In this document: piece after piece, positions 5,488 through 10,617 of the stretch
Layout: each line of letters starts with the position of its first letter
Position numbering within the stretch: position 1 is the first letter of the stretch
Source of the DNA: Erysipelotrichaceae bacterium
GTDB taxonomy: Bacteria; Bacillota_I; Bacilli_A; Erysipelotrichales; Erysipelotrichaceae
DNA length: 10,617 nt
Reading direction: 5' to 3'
Assembly: GCA_024709285.1 (NCBI GenBank)
Contig: JANJWY010000197.1
Coordinates: forward strand, 1 to 10,617
Notes under the pieces: generated by a model
Databases searched by the model: none
What the model was told of the DNA's origin: nothing
Seen by the model: only the letters and a program-made list of their open reading frames with translations
Program-made: the position numbers and the translations under genes

Positions 5488-6920
5488 AAATCAATGAACT
5501 GTCAATGCTGACAGATTTTTATGAATTTTCCATGGCTTATGCCTATTTTAAAGAAAACCGACATGAACAAGTTGCCTATTTTGATATGTTTGTCCGTAGA
5601 ATGCCCGACCAAGGCGGTTATCTTATTTTTAACGGTCTGCACCGCTTGGTAGAAGTGATAAGCCATTTTGCGTTTGATGACGATCAGATCGCATACTTAA
5701 GAAGTAAAAATGTCTTTGATGAGGCATTCTTGAGTTATTTGAAGAATATCAAACTCAGTGTTGATATCTGGTCCGTGCCCGATGGTACGGTCGTTTTCAA
5801 TAATCAGCCGTTGGTTACCGTCAGAGGTACCGTCATCGAAGCCCAATTGATTGAAACGATTTTATTGCTGTGCGTCAATTATCCTACGTTGGTAACGACA
5901 AAGGCTAGCCGGATCGTTACTGCTGCTCAAGGTAGGGCTGTGATTGAATTTGGTGCTCGCAGGGCACAAGGATTTGATGCTGCGATCGAAGGTGCACGTT
6001 GTGCGGTCATCGCCGGAGCAACCGGAACTTCCAACACATTGGCCGGTTATCAGCACGGACTTAACATCTCAGGTACGATCGCTCACAGCTATATCCAGAC
6101 ACATGACAGTGAATATGACGCTTTTGTAAGTTATGCCAAAATTAATCCAGAGAATTGCATTTTGCTGGTAGATACCTATGATACGCTGAAATCCGGGGTC
6201 GTCAATGCCATCAAAGTAGCTCAAGAGTATCTTTTACCAAACGGATATCGGTTAAAAGCCATTCGTCTGGACTCCGGCGATTTATCATATTTATCTAAAA
6301 AAGCACGAAAAATGCTTGATGAAGCCGGACTGACCGATTGTAAAATCATTGCCTCCAACTCTCTTGATGAAAACCTGATCGATGATTTGATTACCCAACA
6401 GGCACAAATCGATATATTCGGAGTCGGTGAGAACTTGATAACTTCCAAAACTACTCCGGTTCTGGGAGGTGTGTATAAACTGGTCGCACAGGAAATCGGA
6501 GAAGAAATCGTACCAAAGATTAAAATAAGTGACAATCTCGAAAAAATAACAAATCCGGGCTTTAAAAAAGTTGTGCGGTTTATTGATAAAGAAACACAGA
6601 AAGCACTGGGTGATTGTGTCATGCTGGCCGATGAAATCGTGCCTACGGATGAATATACCCTCTTTGACCCCATTGCACCCTGGAAGAGAAAAACGATCAC
6701 TGATTACGAATATCAAATCTTACAGGTTCCTGTTTTCGTCAACGGACACTTGGTATATCGTGTTCCTTCAGTAAAGGAAACAACAGATTACTGTAAAAAC
6801 CAGATGGAAACGATGTGGGATGAAGTTAAGCGTCTGGCATTTCCTCATAAGTACTATGTGGACTTGTCACAAAAACTTTGGGATTTGAAAAACCAGATGA
6901 TTCAAGATAATCGAAAATAG
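5481..6920 (+). CDS. pncB: Nicotinate phosphoribosyltransferase
   Basis: Makes nicotinate mononucleotide from nicotinate and PRPP, usually with ATP hydrolysis, feeding NAD synthesis. The 479-residue length fits the long Gram-positive form. Seen: the opening SMLTDFYEFSMAYAY typical of the family (8-22); the FGARRAQG signature at 157-164; GTIAHS at 198-203, whose H202 corresponds to the histidine that is phosphorylated in well-studied enzymes; LVDTYDT at 229-235; RLDSGDL at 262-268; and the phosphate-binding FGVGENLITS at 313-322. The ATG at 5481 overlaps the end of pncA (stop TAA at 5485-5487) and has GAGGA 7 nt upstream inside pncA, so the two are co-translated from one message. The C-terminal region from about 400 is less conserved. 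No defects are visible. Confidence 0.96.
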   Translation: MLKINELSMLTDFYEFSMAYAYFKENRHEQVAYFDMFVRRMPDQGGYLIFNGLHRLVEVISHFAFDDDQIAYLRSKNVFDEAFLSYLKNIKLSVDIWSVPDGTVVFNNQPLVTVRGTVIEAQLIETILLLCVNYPTLVTTKASRIVTAAQGRAVIEFGARRAQGFDAAIEGARCAVIAGATGTSNTLAGYQHGLNISGTIAHSYIQTHDSEYDAFVSYAKINPENCILLVDTYDTLKSGVVNAIKVAQEYLLPNGYRLKAIRLDSGDLSYLSKKARKMLDEAGLTDCKIIASNSLDENLIDDLITQQAQIDIFGVGENLITSKTTPVLGGVYKLVAQEIGEEIVPKIKISDNLEKITNPGFKKVVRFIDKETQKALGDCVMLADEIVPTDEYTLFDPIAPWKRKTITDYEYQILQVPVFVNGHLVYRVPSVKETTDYCKNQMETMWDEVKRLAFPHKYYVDLSQKLWDLKNQMIQDNRK

Positions 6921-6943
6921 CCGACAAAGGTAAATGTTTAAAA

Positions 6944-6967
6944 AAAGGAAAGCATGTGCTTTCCTTT
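6944..6967 (-). terminator. Intrinsic terminator at the convergent pncB/nupQ junction
   Basis: A perfect 11-bp inverted repeat (AAAGGAAAGCA at 6944-6954, TGCTTTCCTTT at 6957-6967) with a very short loop. Read on the minus strand it runs into a T-rich tract (to about 6940), so it best serves the nup operon, whose last stop codon (6968-6966) lies inside the stem. Read on the plus strand it follows pncB by 23 nt but lacks a long U-tract after the stem, so termination in that direction is less certain. Confidence 0.8.
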
Positions 6968-7925
6968 ATCGTTTACCGGCATCGTAAGGTTCACCCGCTG
7001 CTTTAGGAGCTGCGGATTTCTTCGATGTAAATGTAAGAATTACAATCGTTGCCAAATACGGCGTCATCTTAAACATGTAGGATGGGATACCTAAGGCAAG
7101 CAATATCGGAATACCCGTATATGCAGCCGAAATCGTCTTCATCAAACCAAAGAAGAAAGCTGCAAACAATATACGGCCCGGACGCCACTGACCGAAAATC
7201 AAAACAGCCAACGCCAAGAATCCATAACCGGCAACTTGACCGTCAAATGCTGTGGTAACCGGAACCATCAGTACCAATCCGCCAAGCCCAGCCAATGCAC
7301 CAGATATCAATACACCGATGTAGCGCATTTTCTTTACGCTGACCCCTGCCGCATCCGCAGCTTGAGGATGTTCACCGCAGGCACGAAGCCTCAGTCCGAA
7401 ACGAGTTTTATACAACACAATCGTTGCAACGATCAAAATGGCAAAACCGACAAATGTCGTCAAATATGTGTTTTTAAACAATAAATCACCTAAGATTGGT
7501 AACGCAGATAAAACCGGGACTTCAGTTATCCGATACGTATTCATAAATGTTACTTGTTGAACGCCAATCAACATGCGAGCCGTGAAAATCGCAAATGCCG
7601 GAGCAAATAAGTTTAGTGCCGTTCCGCTGATAACCTGATTTGCTTTCATGTTGATGGATGCATAAGCATGAAAGAAAGATAAGATCATTCCCGTACCTGC
7701 AGCAATCAACATGGCTAACACCAACAGCCATTGGCCGGACATCGTCGACTGCATCTGATTCATAAAGAATATGCTGACAAATGCCCCGATGATCATAATG
7801 CCTTCCAAAGCAATGTTGACAACACCGCTTCGCTCAGAATACATACCGCCAATAGCGACGATCAACAAAGGGATGGAATAAAACATGGTTTGCTGAACCA
7901 AGAAATAAAATGTACTCAGTGTCAT
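6966..7925 (-). CDS. nupQ: Nucleoside ABC transporter permease (NupQ-like)
   Basis: Integral membrane subunit of a BMP-type nucleoside importer, 319 residues. Seen: hydrophobic helices at about 14-28, 42-56, 66-84, 98-120, 155-171, 202-221, 234-246, 252-268 and 287-300; the family segment ERSGVVNIALEGIMIIGAF at 31-49; and a cytoplasmic loop RFGLRLRACGEHPQAADAAG (175-194) characteristic of the branched-chain/ribose-type permease superfamily. The C-terminal tail is short and charged. The ATG at 7925 overlaps the nupP stop as ATGA, with GGGAGG 9 nt upstream. It pairs with the other permease to form a heterodimeric channel driven by nupO. In Bacillus the equivalent system takes up guanosine and in streptococci several nucleosides; the substrate here is inferred from family only. 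Confidence 0.9.
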   Translation of the reverse strand: MTLSTFYFLVQQTMFYSIPLLIVAIGGMYSERSGVVNIALEGIMIIGAFVSIFFMNQMQSTMSGQWLLVLAMLIAAGTGMILSFFHAYASINMKANQVISGTALNLFAPAFAIFTARMLIGVQQVTFMNTYRITEVPVLSALPILGDLLFKNTYLTTFVGFAILIVATIVLYKTRFGLRLRACGEHPQAADAAGVSVKKMRYIGVLISGALAGLGGLVLMVPVTTAFDGQVAGYGFLALAVLIFGQWRPGRILFAAFFFGLMKTISAAYTGIPILLALGIPSYMFKMTPYLATIVILTFTSKKSAAPKAAGEPYDAGKR

Positions 7926-9007
7926 TTGGTTCTACCTCCCAACTTTCTGGCAAAATTCTCAATGGTTGATTTAAATGCCAGGGATAAGGCGCTGAAATAA
8001 ATGATAATGGCGATCATGATGTCAATGACTTCGGGTACAAAGCGTAACCGCTGCATATAGAAACCACCCATATTCATATGGCCAACAAACAAGCCGGAGA
8101 AAATGATGCCAATCGGATTGGATAAGCCCAACAGTGCTACCGGGATACCATTAAACCCTTCTGATGCCAAAATATCAACAACTTCAATATGTTTGCCTGT
8201 ATTGGAAAGATACAGTAAACCTCCGCCTAAACCTGCCAAAGCTCCGGCAATCATCATCGAAAGAATGATGCTTCTTTTTTCATTGATCCCGGCATAACGG
8301 CTGGCTTCACGGTTATACCCAACCGCTTTCAACTCAAAACCAAATGTCGTTTTCTCAAGAACGACATACATAAGAATGGCAACGACAACAGCAATGATGA
8401 TACCGATGTTTGCTGAAGAAAACGGAAATAATATATCCATGCCTCCACTTGGTAAATAGGCATTGACCGGTGATATGGATTGGTTACGGGTTAAGTCAAA
8501 AACCGTACTCACAACCAGAAAATTAACAAGATACATGCCGATGTAGTTTAGCATGATGGATGTGATGACTTCATTAACGTTTCTGAATGCTTTCAAGATA
8601 CCGGCTATCGCACCCCAGAGAGCACCAGCAAGCATGGCACCTGCCAAAGCAACGATCCATAAAAATCCGGATGGTATAAAAGTCCACTTCACACCAATAT
8701 AAATAGCAGCGAATGCACCGAGAATAAACTGACCGGAAGCACCGATGTTGAACAATCCTGTCTTAAAAGCAAATCCGACGGACAATCCGGTCAAAATGAT
8801 CGGCATTGCGTTATGCAACATGTTTCCGACACCCCGTAATCCGCCATTAAATCCACCATTTAAAATAATGATGAACCCGCGTGTCGCTTGTGCAGGATTA
8901 CTGATAAGCAAAATGATATACCCGATCAGTAAGCCGAACAATATCGCAAATACGGATGCTGAGATACTCTTAAACGAGCGATTACTTAACAGTTTCTTTA
9001 CGTTCAT
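7922..9007 (-). CDS. nupP: Nucleoside ABC transporter permease (NupP-like)
   Basis: The other integral membrane subunit of the same importer, 361 residues. Seen: an N-terminal helix at 14-36 after a basic start, further hydrophobic segments at about 65-80, 93-106, 114-138, 149-170, 199-217, 247-267, 287-310 and 326-346, and the cytoplasmic loop FGFELKAVGYNREASRYAG (222-240), the counterpart of the loop in nupQ. The FNIGASGQFILGAFAA segment (86-101) is the family's conserved glycine-rich stretch. AGAGGAG stands 6 nt before the ATG at 9007. The start lies inside nupO, overlapping it by 26 nt, and the stop overlaps the nupQ start, so the three subunits are translated as a coupled set in ATPase-permease-permease order, as in Bacillus nupOPQ. 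Confidence 0.9.
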   Translation of the reverse strand: MNVKKLLSNRSFKSISASVFAILFGLLIGYIILLISNPAQATRGFIIILNGGFNGGLRGVGNMLHNAMPIILTGLSVGFAFKTGLFNIGASGQFILGAFAAIYIGVKWTFIPSGFLWIVALAGAMLAGALWGAIAGILKAFRNVNEVITSIMLNYIGMYLVNFLVVSTVFDLTRNQSISPVNAYLPSGGMDILFPFSSANIGIIIAVVVAILMYVVLEKTTFGFELKAVGYNREASRYAGINEKRSIILSMMIAGALAGLGGGLLYLSNTGKHIEVVDILASEGFNGIPVALLGLSNPIGIIFSGLFVGHMNMGGFYMQRLRFVPEVIDIMIAIIIYFSALSLAFKSTIENFARKLGGRTK

Positions 9008-10529
9008 AACCGGCTCCTCTCTTCGATCCCGACATATACAAACCTAATTCTTGTTGTGTGACTTCGGCAGGATTTACCTCACCGACGATTTCACCTTCAT
9101 ACATGACAAGAATACGATCACTGATTCCCAAAACCTCACTCAGTTCCAAGGAAACCAATAAAACAGCACTGCCCATATCTCTTTGCTTGATTAACTGATT
9201 GTGGATGTACTCAATTGCACCGACATCCAAACCACGCGTCGGCTGTACGGCAATGATCACATCCGGATCTTTTTCCACCTCACGGGCTACAATGGCTTTC
9301 TGCTGATTGCCTCCCGACATACTGCGAACCAAGGTAATCGGACCTTCACCGCTGCGAATGTCATATTGCTCGATCATGGCTTTGGCATTTTTCAATCGTT
9401 CTTTAAAATTGATAAAGCCACGTTTTTGAAACTGATTCAGAAAGTATGTCTGCAATACCAGATTTTCAGCCAATGTATAATCCAATACCAGACCATGTTT
9501 ATGACGGTCTTCAGGAATATGCGAAATCCCGGTACTGTTTCTGTGACGTATTGATTTGTGCGTGATTTCTTCTCCTTTATAGTAGATTTCACCTCCATCA
9601 ACCGGCAATAATCCGGTCAGTGCATAAATCAGTTCAGTCTGTCCATTACCCTCAATGCCAGCAACACACAATATTTCACCTTTGCGCAAATCAAAGGAAA
9701 CATTGTTTACGGCAGATTTGCCGTGAACTTTGGAATTGATGGAAAGATTTCTTACAGTAAGAACATTATCACCAATCTTCGGCTCACCTTTTTCTATCTC
9801 AAATATGACCTTACGGCCAACCATCATCTCAGACATTTCTTCTTTTGAAGTAACGGCAACATCCACGGTTCCGATGTATTTACCTTTTCGCAAAACAGAA
9901 ACACGATCGGCCACAGCTTTGATTTCATTGAGTTTGTGCGTAATGAAAATGATCGATTTTCCTTCTTCAACCAATCGTTTCATAATCTTCATGAGCTCAT
10001 CGATTTCCTGCGGTGTCAAAACTGCGGTCGGCTCATCAAAAATCAGGACGTCGTTTTCACGATACAGCATTTTTAAAATCTCAACGCGCTGCTGCATTCC
10101 CACAGAAATATCTTCGATGATCGCATCGGGTTCAATACGAAGATTGTACTGTTTGCTCAGATTAACGATTTTTGCCCGGGCTTCATCCATTTTCAGAAAT
10201 CCGTTTTTTACGGTTTCAACACCTAAAACGATGTTCTCCAAAACCGTGAAATTGTGTACGAGTTTAAAATGCTGATGGACCATTCCGATACCCAAGTCAT
10301 TGGCATCGTTTGGATTGTGGATTTTTACTTCTTTGCCACGGACTTTGATAACACCTTTTTCAGGGATATAAAGTCCAAACAAAACACTCATAAGTGTTGA
10401 TTTGCCTGCTCCGTTTTCACCAAGCAATGCATGGATTTCACCTTTACGAACCTGTAAGGTAATATCGTCATTGGCTATGATGCCGGGAAACTCCTTTGTG
10501 ATGTTCAACATCTCAATTACATATTCCAT
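8982..10529 (-). CDS. nupO: Nucleoside ABC transporter ATP-binding protein with two nucleotide-binding domains (NupO-like)
   Basis: Cytoplasmic ATPase powering the importer, 515 residues, two tandem ABC domains. First domain: Walker A GENGAGKST at 37-45, Q-loop region HQHFKL at 85-90, signature ISVGMQQRVEI at 141-151 (degenerate compared with LSGGQ), Walker B VLIFDEPT at 161-168, and switch histidine H198. Second domain: Walker A region GIEGNGQTEL at 291-300, lacking the usual GKS/T, an intact SGGNQQ signature at 405-410, and Walker B-like VIIAVQPTRGLD at 424-435 with Gln where the catalytic Glu would be. A catalytically weak second domain is normal in the RbsA/BMP-type ATPases, so this is not decay. 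AGGAG stands 7 nt before the ATG at 10529. First gene of the operon; the usual neighbouring BMP lipoprotein would lie beyond the right edge. Confidence 0.93.
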   Translation of the reverse strand: MEYVIEMLNITKEFPGIIANDDITLQVRKGEIHALLGENGAGKSTLMSVLFGLYIPEKGVIKVRGKEVKIHNPNDANDLGIGMVHQHFKLVHNFTVLENIVLGVETVKNGFLKMDEARAKIVNLSKQYNLRIEPDAIIEDISVGMQQRVEILKMLYRENDVLIFDEPTAVLTPQEIDELMKIMKRLVEEGKSIIFITHKLNEIKAVADRVSVLRKGKYIGTVDVAVTSKEEMSEMMVGRKVIFEIEKGEPKIGDNVLTVRNLSINSKVHGKSAVNNVSFDLRKGEILCVAGIEGNGQTELIYALTGLLPVDGGEIYYKGEEITHKSIRHRNSTGISHIPEDRHKHGLVLDYTLAENLVLQTYFLNQFQKRGFINFKERLKNAKAMIEQYDIRSGEGPITLVRSMSGGNQQKAIVAREVEKDPDVIIAVQPTRGLDVGAIEYIHNQLIKQRDMGSAVLLVSLELSEVLGISDRILVMYEGEIVGEVNPAEVTQQELGLYMSGSKRGAGYERKETVK

Positions 10530-10552
10530 GTTCTCACTCCTGTACTGCCTTG

Positions 10553-10581
10553 ATTATACACGAATTCGAAGAACTTGAAAA
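10553..10581 (-). promoter_or_regulatory. Probable promoter of nupOPQ
   Basis: TTTTCA (-35, 10581-10576), a 17-bp spacer and a perfect TATAAT (-10, 10558-10553) on the minus strand, with GTG directly before the -10. The predicted leader is about 17 nt and contains the AGGAG site. The rest of the right-hand edge up to 10617 holds no gene or clear hairpin that I can see. Confidence 0.6.
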
Positions 10582-10617
10582 CGGTTGCACCTTACAAAAC
10601 CATCAAATTAAAACGAT

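Noticed and set aside
6221..6716. Two long open frames on the minus strand (159 and 141 codons)
   Set aside because: Both lie antisense to the conserved pncB core, and neither has a recognisable motif.
9730..10275. A 181-codon open frame on the plus strand
   Set aside because: It lies antisense inside the well-supported nupO, is rich in Ser/Arg/Ile as expected for an antisense shadow, and shows no family motif.

Overview
The window is ordinary, densely packed chromosomal DNA from a low-to-moderate-GC Gram-positive bacterium (Bacillota). Strong AGGAGG-type Shine-Dalgarno sites, TATAAT -10 boxes, overlapping stop/start codons, UGA used as a stop, and the pairing of ymfF/ymfH-like, nupOPQ-like and thyA-folA genes all point that way. 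A lineage such as Erysipelotrichia would fit, but that is only an impression from gene content. I see no phage, insertion sequence, CRISPR array, tRNA or rRNA.

Layout from left to right. (1) 1-1783, minus strand: thyA, folA and the 5' part of a PlsC-type acyltransferase are chained by 1-nt and 4-nt overlaps. They probably form one operon read from a promoter at about 1802-1830; the acyltransferase runs off the left edge. (2) 1856-2179, minus: a short, tail-less single-stranded DNA-binding protein with its own promoter and a terminator hairpin directly behind it. A long dyad (2239-2276) sits upstream of that promoter. (3) 2304-4818, minus: two overlapping M16 zinc-peptidase-family genes, one with the zinc site and the other with the R/Y substrate-binding motif, as expected for the two halves of a heterodimer. 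(4) 4903-6920, plus: pncA and pncB, overlapping by 7 nt, which convert nicotinamide to nicotinate and then to nicotinate mononucleotide for NAD salvage. They diverge from the peptidase pair across an 84-nt gap. (5) 6966-10529, minus: a BMP-type nucleoside ABC transporter (ATPase nupO, permeases nupP and nupQ) with overlapping genes, a promoter just upstream of nupO, and a hairpin terminator at the convergent junction with pncB. Its substrate-binding lipoprotein is not in the window.

The common theme is nucleotide economy: dTMP synthesis with folate recycling, NAD precursor salvage and nucleoside uptake. No gene looks like a new system. The observations most worth a second look are non-coding: the 38-nt dyad upstream of ssb, a terminator whose U-tract falls where the thyA -35 should be, and interleaved divergent promoters between the peptidase and pnc operons. 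Five starts (thyA, ssb, ymfH, ymfF, pncA) are placed inside the longest open frames because the ribosome binding sites fit there.
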